From the NCBI GenBank assembly GCA_963830885.1, contig CAWHOA010000020.1, positions 1-64,000 on the forward strand: a stretch of 64,000 nucleotides of DNA, read 5' to 3'. The stretch comes from JAIBJN01 sp963830885 (GTDB taxonomy: Bacteria; Actinomycetota; Thermoleophilia; Gaiellales; Gaiellaceae). Below the pieces are notes generated by a model, which was not told where the DNA came from, searched no databases, and was given only the letters and a program-made list of their open reading frames with translations. The translations under genes and the position numbers were made by a program. Positions 36,630-45,331 of this stretch are shown here, in pieces (position 1 is the stretch's first letter; every line of letters begins with the position of its first letter).

Positions 36630-39080
36630 GTGGAGCGATACGACCCCCAGACGATCGAGCTGAAGTGGCAGGACGCGTGGGAGCGCGAGCGCGCGTTCTA
36701 CGTCGCCAACCCTGCCCACCCCGAGGAGATGGACAAGGAGCACACCTACGTCCTCGAGATGCTCCCGTACCCGTCCGGCGAGCTGCACATGGGCCACGTG
36801 AAGAACTACACGCTCGGCGACGTGCTCACGCACGTGCGGCGGCGCATGGGGTACCGCGTCCTGCGGCCGATGGGCTACGACGCTTTCGGTCTCCCGGCCG
36901 AGAACGCCGCCATCCGCGAGGGGGGCCACCCGCGCCTCGTCACCGAGCGGAACATCGCCGCCATTCGCGAGCAGATGCACCGCATGGGCTGGGCGATCGA
37001 CTGGGACCGCGAGGTCTCGACCCACGAGCCGTCCTACTACCGCTGGACGCAGTGGCTTTTTCTCAAGTTCTTCGAGCAGGACCTGGCCTACCGCAAGGAG
37101 GCGCCGGTCAACTGGTGCCCGAACGACCAGACCGTGCTCGCCAACGAGCAGGTGATCGAGGGCCACTGCGAGCGTTGCGGGGCCGAGGTCGAGCGAAGGA
37201 ATCTCGAGCAGTGGTTCTTCCGGATCACGGCCTACGCCGACCGCCTGGTGGACGAGATGAGCCTGCTCGAGTCCTGGCCCGAGCACGTCCTGACGATGCA
37301 GCGCAACTGGATCGGCCGCTCCGAGGGTGCCGAGGTCGTCTTCCGGATCGAGGAGCTGGACGAGGAGATCCCGGTGTTCACGACCCGCCCGGACACCCTC
37401 TTCGGGGCGACGTTCTTCGTGCTCTCGCCCGAGCATCCGCTCGTCCCCAGGCTCGTCGAGGGGACACCGCACGAGGCGGACGTCCTCGAGTACGCGCGCG
37501 GGGCCGCCGCGCGCTCCTCGAGCGAGCGCGCCGACCCGGACAAGGAGAAGACCGGCGTCTTCACCGGCGCGTTCGTCACGAACCCGGTCAACGACCAGCG
37601 CATCCCGATCTGGGTCGCCGACTACGTCCTCATGGAGTACGGGACCGGCGCGATCATGGCCGTCCCCGCCCACGACGAGCGCGACTTCGAGTTCGCCCGG
37701 CAGTACGAGCTGCCGGTGAAGGTGGTCGTCGCGCCCGAGGACGAGGAGTGGGAAGAGGCCACCTACGTCCCGCACTCGGAGGGCGAGCGCCTGGTCGACT
37801 CGGCGCAGTTCACCGCCCTGCCGGCCGACGAGGCGAAGCGGGCGATCGTCGAGTGGCTCGAGTCGCGCGGCCTGGGGCGCGCGACCGTCGGCTACCGCCT
37901 GCGCGACTGGCTGCTCTCGCGCCAGCGCTACTGGGGCTGCCCGATCCCGATCCTCTACTGCGACGCGTGCGGGATGATCCCCGTCCCCGAGGAGGACCTG
38001 CCCGTCCTGCTGCCCGAGGTGGAGGAGTACCTGCCGAAGGGCCGCTCGCCGCTGGCCGCCGCGGAGGACTGGGTGCACACGACGTGCCCGCGCTGCGGCG
38101 GGCCGGCGCACCGGGAGACGGACACGATGGACACGTTCGTCGACTCGTCCTGGTACTTCATCCGCTACTGCGACGCGAGGAACGAGGCCGAGCCGTGGAA
38201 CCGCGAGATCGCCGACTACTGGCTCCCCGTCAACCAGTACATCGGCGGGGTCGAGCACGCGATCCTGCACCTGCTCTACGCGCGTTTCTTCGTGAAGGTG
38301 CTGAACGACCTCGGGATGCTCGGTTTCCGCGAGCCGTTCCTGCGCCTCTTCACACAGGGGATGATCCACTACCAGGGCGCGAAGATGTCCAAGACGAAAG
38401 GGAACGTCGTCTCGCCGGACGAGATGATCGCCCGCTACGGCGCTGACGCCGTCCGGCTCTACATCCTCTACATGGGCCCGGCCGAGGACGACATCGAGTG
38501 GCAGGACACCGGGATCGAGGGCATGGCGCGCTTCCTCGGCCGCCTGTGGCGGCTGGGGCTGGAGGTCGCCGAGCGCGGTGCGGTCGACGTGCCCGCCGAC
38601 GGCCCGCTCGTCCGGCGGGCGCACGAGGCGATTGCCAAGGTCGGCGACGACATCACGCGCCGCTTTCAGTTCAACACACCGATCGCGGCCGTGATCGAGC
38701 TCGTCAACGAGATCTACCACGTCAAGGACGACCCGGAGCGCGCGGGCGAGGTTCGCTTCGCCACGGAGAGCGCGGTGAGCCTGATTCAGCCGTACGCGCC
38801 CCACCTCGCCGAGGAGCTCTGGGAGCGCCTCGGCCGCACGCGCCTGTGGGACGGGCCCTGGCCGGAGGCCGACCCCGCCCTGCTCGAGCGGGACACGTTC
38901 GAGCTGGTCGTGCAGGTGAACGGGCGGGTGCGCGACAAGGTGGAGGTTCCGGTCGCCCTGTCCGAGGCCGAGCTCCTCGCGCGCGCCAAGGACCTCCCGC
39001 GCGTGCGTGCGCACGTGGACGGCAAGGAGATCCGCAAGGAGATCGTCGTCCCGGGCAAGCTCGTCAACCTCGTCGTGTAG
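36630..39080 (+). CDS. leuS: Leucine--tRNA ligase
   Basis: Class I synthetase of 816 aa. HIGH appears as HMGH (53-56) and KMSKS as KMSKT (585-589). The editing domain contains TTRPDTLFGATF and the conserved MAVPAHDERD. Zinc-ribbon cysteines CERC, CDAC and CPRC are visible, and the C-terminal VVQVNGRVRDKVEVP domain is intact. The GTG at 36630 is 8 nt after TAAGTT and without Shine-Dalgarno, so it is probably leaderless. Confidence 0.95.
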   Translation: MERYDPQTIELKWQDAWERERAFYVANPAHPEEMDKEHTYVLEMLPYPSGELHMGHVKNYTLGDVLTHVRRRMGYRVLRPMGYDAFGLPAENAAIREGGHPRLVTERNIAAIREQMHRMGWAIDWDREVSTHEPSYYRWTQWLFLKFFEQDLAYRKEAPVNWCPNDQTVLANEQVIEGHCERCGAEVERRNLEQWFFRITAYADRLVDEMSLLESWPEHVLTMQRNWIGRSEGAEVVFRIEELDEEIPVFTTRPDTLFGATFFVLSPEHPLVPRLVEGTPHEADVLEYARGAAARSSSERADPDKEKTGVFTGAFVTNPVNDQRIPIWVADYVLMEYGTGAIMAVPAHDERDFEFARQYELPVKVVVAPEDEEWEEATYVPHSEGERLVDSAQFTALPADEAKRAIVEWLESRGLGRATVGYRLRDWLLSRQRYWGCPIPILYCDACGMIPVPEEDLPVLLPEVEEYLPKGRSPLAAAEDWVHTTCPRCGGPAHRETDTMDTFVDSSWYFIRYCDARNEAEPWNREIADYWLPVNQYIGGVEHAILHLLYARFFVKVLNDLGMLGFREPFLRLFTQGMIHYQGAKMSKTKGNVVSPDEMIARYGADAVRLYILYMGPAEDDIEWQDTGIEGMARFLGRLWRLGLEVAERGAVDVPADGPLVRRAHEAIAKVGDDITRRFQFNTPIAAVIELVNEIYHVKDDPERAGEVRFATESAVSLIQPYAPHLAEELWERLGRTRLWDGPWPEADPALLERDTFELVVQVNGRVRDKVEVPVALSEAELLARAKDLPRVRAHVDGKEIRKEIVVPGKLVNLVV

Positions 39081-39106
39081 ACAGGCACGATCCGTACCCT
39101 GTCGGA

Positions 39107-40240
39107 GTGAACGTCGTCGACGTTCTCTTGCTGCTCGGGGTCGCAGCCTTCTCCATCCTGGGGGCTCATCGCGGGCTCGCCGCCCAGGCGCTCTCGCTGG
39201 GGGGCCTCGCGCTGGGCGCCGTGCTCGGGTCGCTGGTGGCTCCGCACCTCTTCCCCGACAACTCGGCGTGGCTGCCCGTGGCCGGGCTCATGGGCGCTGT
39301 CGTCGGCGCGTTCCTCCTCGGGACGCTCGCCGGTGTGCTCGGACGGCCCGTGCGGCTCTTTCTCTCGGCGCATCCTCCGCTCGCCACGGTCGACCGGGCC
39401 GGAGGGATCGCCCTCGGCGGGCTGATCGCGCTCGCGATCGGCTGGCTTCTGGCCGTCTTCGCGCTCCACCAGCCGGCGCTGGGGCTTCGGGCCGAAATCC
39501 GTTCCTCCGCGATCCTGCCGCGCCTGCTCAGTGCCCTGCCCCCGGACCGCGTGCTCCAGGCGCTGAACCGCTTCGACCCGCTCCCGCTCCTGCCGGGGCT
39601 GCAGGAGACCCTGCCGCCGCCCGACCCGAGCGTGCTCGAGAGCCCCGGCGCCCGCGCGGCGTCGCGGTCGGTCGTCAAGCTCCAGGGCACGGCCTGCGAC
39701 ATCGGAACGCAGGGCTCCGGCTGGGTGGTCGAGACCGGCCTGGTGGCGACCAACGCTCACGTCATCGCCGGCCACGAGGCGACCCACGTCCTCGCCCCGA
39801 GCGGCCAGGTGCTGCGGGCGCGGCCGGTCTACGTCGATGCGACGAACGACATCGCGCTCCTACGGGTTCCCGGGCTCGACGCGACTCCGTTGGCCACGAA
39901 CACGGGCGCAGATCGCTCGCGACCCGTCGCTCTGCTCGGCTATCCCCAGAACGGGCCGCTGACCGCCACGGCGGCGACCGCCGGCGCCTCGCGCACCGTG
40001 CTGTCGCCGGATGCCTACGGCCGGCGTACGCGTCCGCGGGTCGTCGTGCCGCTGCGGGGGCCGGTGCGGCCGGGCGAGAGCGGCGGTCCCGTCGTCGACC
40101 GCCAGGGCCGGGTCGTGGCGATGATCTTCGGCGGCACCCGCGACCGGGTCGGCGGCTACGCGGTTCCGGTCGACCTCGTCCTGGACGCCGCCGAGGAACC
40201 GCTGCGCCGGGTCCCGTCCGGGCCCTGCATCGTGGACTAG
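39107..40240 (+). CDS. MarP-like membrane serine protease (CvpA domain plus trypsin-like domain)
   Basis: A 377-aa protein with four N-terminal helices of the CvpA/colicin V type (about 1-125) and a periplasmic chymotrypsin-fold protease. The catalytic triad is His218 (TNAHVIAG), Asp248 (NDIALLRV) and Ser325 (GESGGPV). This is the layout of mycobacterial MarP, which protects cells from acid and oxidative stress. A cysteine pair (about 205 and 376) could form the disulfide known in that family. TACCCT lies 6 nt before the GTG. Confidence 0.88.
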   Translation: MNVVDVLLLLGVAAFSILGAHRGLAAQALSLGGLALGAVLGSLVAPHLFPDNSAWLPVAGLMGAVVGAFLLGTLAGVLGRPVRLFLSAHPPLATVDRAGGIALGGLIALAIGWLLAVFALHQPALGLRAEIRSSAILPRLLSALPPDRVLQALNRFDPLPLLPGLQETLPPPDPSVLESPGARAASRSVVKLQGTACDIGTQGSGWVVETGLVATNAHVIAGHEATHVLAPSGQVLRARPVYVDATNDIALLRVPGLDATPLATNTGADRSRPVALLGYPQNGPLTATAATAGASRTVLSPDAYGRRTRPRVVVPLRGPVRPGESGGPVVDRQGRVVAMIFGGTRDRVGGYAVPVDLVLDAAEEPLRRVPSGPCIVD

Positions 40241-40320
40241 CCCTTTTCGTCACGGTCCCGTCACGGACCTGCCGCATTTCGTGCGCCACGCGTGCGCTTT
40301 CTCCCGCCAGCATCGGAGGC

Positions 40321-40962
40321 ATGGGACGAGCCTTCCTTCTCGCGGTGCTGACGGCGGCCGTGCTTGCGGCGCCCGCGGCGGCCGCATCGACGGTGGTGAT
40401 CCCGCCGAGCGCCGACGTCGGCTTCCCGTTCTGGTGCGACTGGAGCTACGACTGGGAGTCGCGCTGCTTCCGCGAAGACGGCGCCCGGCTTCCGGTCGGC
40501 GGCGCCGGCGACAAGGTGTGGCGGGCGGGCCTGCGCTTCTCGCTCGACGGCATCCCCGCCGGGACGACGGTGACCTCGGCCGAGCTCCGCCTCCACTACG
40601 ACGGCACCTGCGTCGCGCCGGCCCGCGGATGGGAACCGTGCGTGCCTCCGGGTGCCGTGATCGATGCCCACCGCATCCTCTCGGCGAGCTGGTTCCGCGA
40701 GCGCGAGCCCGAGCTCGACGAGCGGGTCGTCGACACGGCGGTGGTCTTCGCCCCGTCCGAGCCGCAGTGGCTCGTCTGGCACGTCACGCCGCTCGTGCAA
40801 GCCTGGCACCTCCGAGTCCTTCCGAACAACGGCCTCCTGCTGAAGCTCCAGGACGGTGACGAGGCGCCGGACGTCCCCGGGCCGTACCTCCCGTCCTCCT
40901 CGTACCCGGACGCGGCGTTGCAGCCGAGGCTCGTCGTCTCCTACGCGGGGCCCGCGCGCTAG
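40321..40962 (+). CDS. Secreted DNRLRE-type domain protein
   Basis: A 213-aa protein with a clean signal peptide (MGRAFLLAVLTAAVLAAPAAAA). The following beta-rich domain has WRAGLRFSLDGIPAGTTVTSAELRLHYDG, ASWFREREPELDE and a final ALQPRLVVSYAG, as in DNRLRE (carbohydrate-binding-like) domains. Four cysteines in pairs may form disulfides. The 80 bp upstream contain two CGTCACGG direct repeats of unknown meaning. Ligand unknown. Confidence 0.7.
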   Translation: MGRAFLLAVLTAAVLAAPAAAASTVVIPPSADVGFPFWCDWSYDWESRCFREDGARLPVGGAGDKVWRAGLRFSLDGIPAGTTVTSAELRLHYDGTCVAPARGWEPCVPPGAVIDAHRILSASWFREREPELDERVVDTAVVFAPSEPQWLVWHVTPLVQAWHLRVLPNNGLLLKLQDGDEAPDVPGPYLPSSSYPDAALQPRLVVSYAGPAR

Positions 40963-40965
40963 CCC

Positions 40966-41553
40966 GTGCGCATGCCGTCGATCTCACGGGCACGGGCACT
41001 CGCCTACGCCATCGTCCTGCTGGTTGCGCTCACACTCGCCGGCCGGGTCGCCTTCGACGGCGGCGAGGCCGAGCCCGCGGCGGTCGGGCAGTCCGTCGCC
41101 CTGGACGTGGAGGAGGCGCCGCCGCGGGAGCTCGTCGTCCACGTCGCCGGCGCGGTCTTGCAGCCGGGGCTCTACCGGCTCGCGGAGGGCAGTCGGGTCG
41201 ACGACGCGATCGCCGAGGCCGGCGGCGCCCGGCCGAGGGCCGCGCTCGACCTCGTCAACCTGGCGGCCCCGGTCGCCGACGGCCAGCAAGTGGTCGTCCC
41301 GGTGCGCGGGAGTGCCTCGGCGACGGGCAGCCCTGGTTCTCTCGAGCCGGGTGCCGCAGGCGGCATGGTCCACCTCAACTCGGCGACGCTCGACCAGCTC
41401 GACGAGCTGCCCGGCGTGGGCCCGGTGACCGCGCAGCAGATCGTCGACTACCGGACGGCGAACGGCGCCTTCCGCTCCGTGGACGAGCTGGACGCGGTGC
41501 CCGGGATCGGGCCGGCCCGCCTCGAGCAGCTCCGGCCGCTCGTCGACCTGTGA
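40966..41553 (+). CDS. comEA: ComEA family DNA-uptake protein
   Basis: Competence DNA receptor of about 195 aa. One N-terminal helix (about 10-26), an SLBB domain (ELVVHVAGAVLQPGLYRL) and a C-terminal helix-hairpin-helix DNA-binding domain (HLNSATLDQLDELPGVGPVTAQQI...VPGIGPARLEQL). Start GTG 40966 or ATG 40972. comEC follows within 10 bp, so a natural-transformation uptake pair is present. Confidence 0.92.
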   Translation: MRMPSISRARALAYAIVLLVALTLAGRVAFDGGEAEPAAVGQSVALDVEEAPPRELVVHVAGAVLQPGLYRLAEGSRVDDAIAEAGGARPRAALDLVNLAAPVADGQQVVVPVRGSASATGSPGSLEPGAAGGMVHLNSATLDQLDELPGVGPVTAQQIVDYRTANGAFRSVDELDAVPGIGPARLEQLRPLVDL

Positions 41554-41562
41554 GCGTGCTCC

Positions 41563-43851
41563 GTGATCGGCGAGCGCCTCGAGCGCATCCCGCCGGCGCA
41601 CCTGCTCGCCGGCGCCTTCTGCGCGGGCCTCGCGCTCGCCCTCCTCCTCCGCGACGCCCACCCTGGCCTGCTCCTGGTCGCCGCAGGCCTGGGACTGAGC
41701 TCCCCGTTCGGCCGGAGTGCCGTCGTGCCCCTGCTCGCCTGCGCGCTCCTCCTCACCGGTCTCTGGTGGGGCAGCTTTCGGCTGGCCGCCCTCGACCGGA
41801 GCCTGCTCGAGCCGGAAATCGGCCGTGCCGCGCTCGCCGTCGTCGAGGTCACCGGCCCGGCGCGTCGCACGGAGTTCGCCGTGCGCGTACCCGTGCGGGT
41901 GCGCAGATTCGGCGAGCTGGAGCCCGACGAGCGCGCACGACTCGACCTCTCGCCGGAAGCCGTGCCCCAGCAGGGCGCGATCCTCGAGCTCGTGGCGACC
42001 GTCGCCGCCCCGCGGGCGCCGGAGGAGGAAGGCGACTTCGACGAGGCGGGCTACCTCCGCCGGCAGGGCGTTCATGTGGTTCTGAAGGCCAGCGGGTTCC
42101 GGGTGCTCGGCCGCCGCGGAGGGCTCGGCGGGGTCGCCGACACCCTTCGCCACGGCGTCTCTCGGTCGCTGGAGACGGTTCCGTCGGGTGAGCGGCGCGC
42201 CGTGCTTGCCGGCGTCGTGCTCGGCGAGGACGAAGGGCTCGAAGCGGACCTGCGCGACAGCTTCCGCGCGTCGGGCCTCTACCACCTGCTCGCGGTCTCG
42301 GGTCAGAACGTTGCGTACGTGATCGCCGGGACGATCCTGCTCGTCTGGACGCTCGGGCTCCCGCGCCGAATCGGCGAGCTGGCCGCTCTGGGAACCGTCG
42401 CGGCGTACGTGCTCGCCGTCGGGTGGCAGCCCTCTGTGATCCGGGCCGGGGTCGCCGGCGGGCTGGCCTCGCTTGCGTGGCTCGCGTCCCGACCGCGCGA
42501 CCGGTGGTACTTCCTGCTCGTCGGCGCCGCAGTCCTGCTGGCGTGGAATCCGTACAGCCTCCTCGAGCCCGGCTTCCAGCTCTCGTTCAGCGCCGTCGCC
42601 GCGATCTTCGTACTCGTTCCTCGAATCAGTCGGCGGCTCGAGGGCTATCCGCTGCCGCGGCTCCTGGCCGAGGCGATCGCGGTCTCCTCCGCTTGCGGGC
42701 TCGTCACCGCGCCGATTCTCTGGCTCCATTTCGGCGCGATCCCCGTCTACGCCGTCGCGGCGAATGCGCTGGCCGCCCCGGTCGTGGCGCCGCTCCTCGG
42801 TCTCGCGCTCGCCGCAGCGGCGCTCCATCCTGCGCTCCCGGAGGCCGCTGCGGCGCTCGTGTGGCTCGACGCCTGGCTCGCCGGCTATCTCGCGCTCTGC
42901 GCCCGCCTGGTCGGGGGGCTCCCGTACGCGCAGGCCGGCTCGCTCCTGGCCCTCGGCTTCCTGACGGCGCTTGTCGCCTGCGCGCTCCTGTTCATGCGTA
43001 TGCGAGGTCCGGTCATGCGGAGAGGGATCGCGGTGGGAAGCCTGGTTCTGGCTCTCACCGTCGCGTGGCGCGTTGCCTCGGACGACGACCCGCTCGATCC
43101 GCCCGACGGCCTCCGGATCACGGTGCTCGACGTGGGCCAGGGCGACGCCATCCTCCTCGAGGTCGCGGAGGGTGCAGTACTGGTCGACCAGGGCCCGCCC
43201 GAGGCCGAGGTGGCCGCCCAGCTCGACGATCTGGGCGTGGACGAGCTCACGGCGCTCGTGCTCACCCACCCGCAGCGCGACCACATCGGCGGCGCGGCCG
43301 AGGTGCTCGAGCAGCTCGACGTGGGTGCCGTCCTCGACCCGCTCATACCCGTGGCGAGCGAGGACCATGACGCCGCAGTCGCAATGGCGCGCGAGCGGAA
43401 GGTGCCGGTGGTCGCGGCGCGCGCAGGTCGGAGCTTCAGGGTCGGCGCTCTGAGGGTGCGGATCCTCTGGCCCGATGGCTCTGGAACGCCGGGTGAGGAT
43501 CCGAACGACAACGCCGTCGTCATTCTTGTCTCCTACGGCTCGGTCGACGCACTCCTGACCGCCGATGCGGAGGGAAACGTGACGGTGCCCATCCGCCCGC
43601 CGCCGGTCGAGATCCTCAAGGTCGCCCATCACGGCTCCGCCGACCCGGCTCTCCCGCAGCTGCTCGAGCTGACGCGCCCGCGGGTCGCGGTGGTCTCCGT
43701 CGGGAGCCGGAACGACTACGGCCACCCGACTCCCGAGACCATCTCGGCGCTAGCGGCCTTTCCCGGCCTCGCCGTGTACCGGACTGATCGTGACGGGCGC
43801 GTGACGATCGAGACGGACGGCCGCCGGATCTCGGTCGCGGAGGGCGGCTGA
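41563..43851 (+). CDS. comEC: ComEC/Rec2 DNA internalisation channel
   Basis: Membrane channel of 762 aa that carries single-stranded DNA inward. N-terminal OB-like region (about 60-170), the Competence domain with many helices (LYHLLAVSGQNVAYV at about 245-260), and a C-terminal metallo-beta-lactamase domain (ITVLDVGQGDAILLE, THPQRDHIGG, VAHHGS). That domain is the presumed nuclease that degrades the non-entering strand. GTG start. Confidence 0.93.
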   Translation: MIGERLERIPPAHLLAGAFCAGLALALLLRDAHPGLLLVAAGLGLSSPFGRSAVVPLLACALLLTGLWWGSFRLAALDRSLLEPEIGRAALAVVEVTGPARRTEFAVRVPVRVRRFGELEPDERARLDLSPEAVPQQGAILELVATVAAPRAPEEEGDFDEAGYLRRQGVHVVLKASGFRVLGRRGGLGGVADTLRHGVSRSLETVPSGERRAVLAGVVLGEDEGLEADLRDSFRASGLYHLLAVSGQNVAYVIAGTILLVWTLGLPRRIGELAALGTVAAYVLAVGWQPSVIRAGVAGGLASLAWLASRPRDRWYFLLVGAAVLLAWNPYSLLEPGFQLSFSAVAAIFVLVPRISRRLEGYPLPRLLAEAIAVSSACGLVTAPILWLHFGAIPVYAVAANALAAPVVAPLLGLALAAAALHPALPEAAAALVWLDAWLAGYLALCARLVGGLPYAQAGSLLALGFLTALVACALLFMRMRGPVMRRGIAVGSLVLALTVAWRVASDDDPLDPPDGLRITVLDVGQGDAILLEVAEGAVLVDQGPPEAEVAAQLDDLGVDELTALVLTHPQRDHIGGAAEVLEQLDVGAVLDPLIPVASEDHDAAVAMARERKVPVVAARAGRSFRVGALRVRILWPDGSGTPGEDPNDNAVVILVSYGSVDALLTADAEGNVTVPIRPPPVEILKVAHHGSADPALPQLLELTRPRVAVVSVGSRNDYGHPTPETISALAAFPGLAVYRTDRDGRVTIETDGRRISVAEGG

Positions 43852-43866
43852 CTATGCTTGCGCGCG

Positions 43867-44907
43867 GTGGCCGAAAGCGAGCTCCGCCCGATCTACCTCC
43901 TGACCGGCGGCGACCGTCCGAAGATCCGCCGTGCGCTCGAGCGCCTCCGTTCCCGCTTCGGCGCCGAGTCGGTCGACACCTACGCCGCGGAGGGCACCGC
44001 CGGAGACGAGGCCGTCGCCGCGCTGAACGCACTGGGCCTCTTCGCCGACGACGGCGGGCGCCTCGTCATCGTCGAGGACGTCGAGCGCTGGAAGAAGGAG
44101 GACGAGGAAGCGGTGGCGAGCTACCTGGCCCGCCCGGTCGAGGGCGCGGTGCTCGCGCTCGTCGCGGGCGAGCTGAAGGGCTCGTCTCTGCCCGCGCTCT
44201 GCGCCAAGGCGGGGGAGGTGCTCACGTTCGAGGTGCCGAGGCCGCGCGACCTCCCGAGCTGGGTGCGCTCTCAATTCGAGCGGGTCGGCGTCCAGGCCGA
44301 CGGCGAGGCCGCGCGCGCCCTCGTCGAGATCGTCGGCGACGACGCCACCGCCCTGGCGACCGAGGTCGAGAAGCTCGCCGCCTGGTCGGCCGGCGAGCAG
44401 ATCGGGAGACGCGAGGTGGAGCTGCTCGCCGCGCCAGCCCAGGAGGCCTCGGCCTGGGCGATCATGGACGCCTGGGGCGCCCGCGACCTCCCCGGTGCGT
44501 TGACCGCGTGCCAGTCCGAGCTCGAGCACGACACCGACCCCTTCGCGATCGCTATGCGCCTCTCGTCCCAGGTCACTCTCGTCCGGCAGGCTCAGGCGCT
44601 CCGCGAGGAGGGCTTGGCGGCCAAGGACATCGCCAAGCGTCTCCGCAAGCACGAGTTCCGCGTGCGCAAGGCCCTAGGCCATGCGGAGAACTACACGCGC
44701 GACGAGCTCGACGAGGCGGTCATCCGCCTGGCCGCCCTGGACGCCGCGCTCAAGGGCGCCAGCCGGCTGGCCGGCGAGCTGGAGCTCGAGCGGACGATCG
44801 TCGAGCTCGTGCGCGCCCCGGAGCCAGCGCGCATCGCTAGCGCCGCGTGGCCGCCCTTCCCTAGTTACTACGGGGCACCCCATCCCACCACCCGCTTTCG
44901 AGCCTAA
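43867..44907 (+). CDS. holA: DNA polymerase III subunit delta
   Basis: Clamp-loader wrench subunit of 346 aa. The start PIYLLTGGDRPKIRRAL and the AAA-like fold are as in actinobacterial HolA; the C-terminal collar domain ends with the LAALDAALKGASRLAGELELERTIVEL pattern. The holA-rpsT adjacency (convergent here) and comEC-holA order are widespread. GTG start 8 nt after TATGCT (43853-43858), leaderless type. The last 20 residues have no counterpart in the family and may be read-through of a lost stop. Confidence 0.9.
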   Translation: MAESELRPIYLLTGGDRPKIRRALERLRSRFGAESVDTYAAEGTAGDEAVAALNALGLFADDGGRLVIVEDVERWKKEDEEAVASYLARPVEGAVLALVAGELKGSSLPALCAKAGEVLTFEVPRPRDLPSWVRSQFERVGVQADGEAARALVEIVGDDATALATEVEKLAAWSAGEQIGRREVELLAAPAQEASAWAIMDAWGARDLPGALTACQSELEHDTDPFAIAMRLSSQVTLVRQAQALREEGLAAKDIAKRLRKHEFRVRKALGHAENYTRDELDEAVIRLAALDAALKGASRLAGELELERTIVELVRAPEPARIASAAWPPFPSYYGAPHPTTRFRA

Positions 44908-44963
44908 CGCGAAAGTCCGCGCGCGTGGCGCACGAACCGTGACGAATCCGTCACAGACTCGTA

Positions 44964-44985
44964 CCGGATCTCTACCGAGATCCGG
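44964..44985 (-). terminator. rpsT terminator hairpin
   Basis: A perfect 9-bp stem, CCGGATCTC (44964-44972), TACC loop, GAGATCCGG (44977-44985), begins directly at the rpsT stop codon. Two further small palindromes, GTGACG-AATC-CGTCAC (44939-44954) and CTTTCG-N9-CGAAAG (44895-44915), lie between it and holA and could terminate the opposite strand. Confidence 0.75.
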
Positions 44986-45249
44986 CTAGGAGGCGCCGGC
45001 GACGAGCTGAGCCGCCTGGGACTTCTTGCGTGCTGCCCGGTTCGGATGAATCGCGCGATGGGCAGCGGCCCGGTCGAGGCAGCGAACCAGGTCGCGGTGA
45101 GCGACGGATGCCGCCTCCTTGTCGCCCTCGGCGACCGCCGTCTCGAGCCGCTTGTAGAGCGTCTTTGCGGTCGAGCGGTAGTGAAGGTTCTCGAGCCGCT
45201 GACGGGCGGCGATCGAGACGCGGCGCTTTTGCTGCTTGATGTTCGGCAT
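44986..45249 (-). CDS. rpsT: 30S ribosomal protein S20
   Basis: An 87-aa primary 16S rRNA-binding protein: MPNIKQQKRRVSIAARQRLENLHYRS, three helices, and a C-terminal IHPNRAARKKSQAAQLV. Start ATG at 45249. It is divergent from murJ and convergent with holA, with its own terminator. Confidence 0.96.
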   Translation of the reverse strand: MPNIKQQKRRVSIAARQRLENLHYRSTAKTLYKRLETAVAEGDKEAASVAHRDLVRCLDRAAAHRAIHPNRAARKKSQAAQLVAGAS

Positions 45250-45331
45250 ACCGAGAAAATGGCCCCCTCGGGGCCGTCGGCAATCGTAGCAGGAGGCCGG
45301 TTGCTCTGGCCGCTTCCCTATCCTCGGCCCG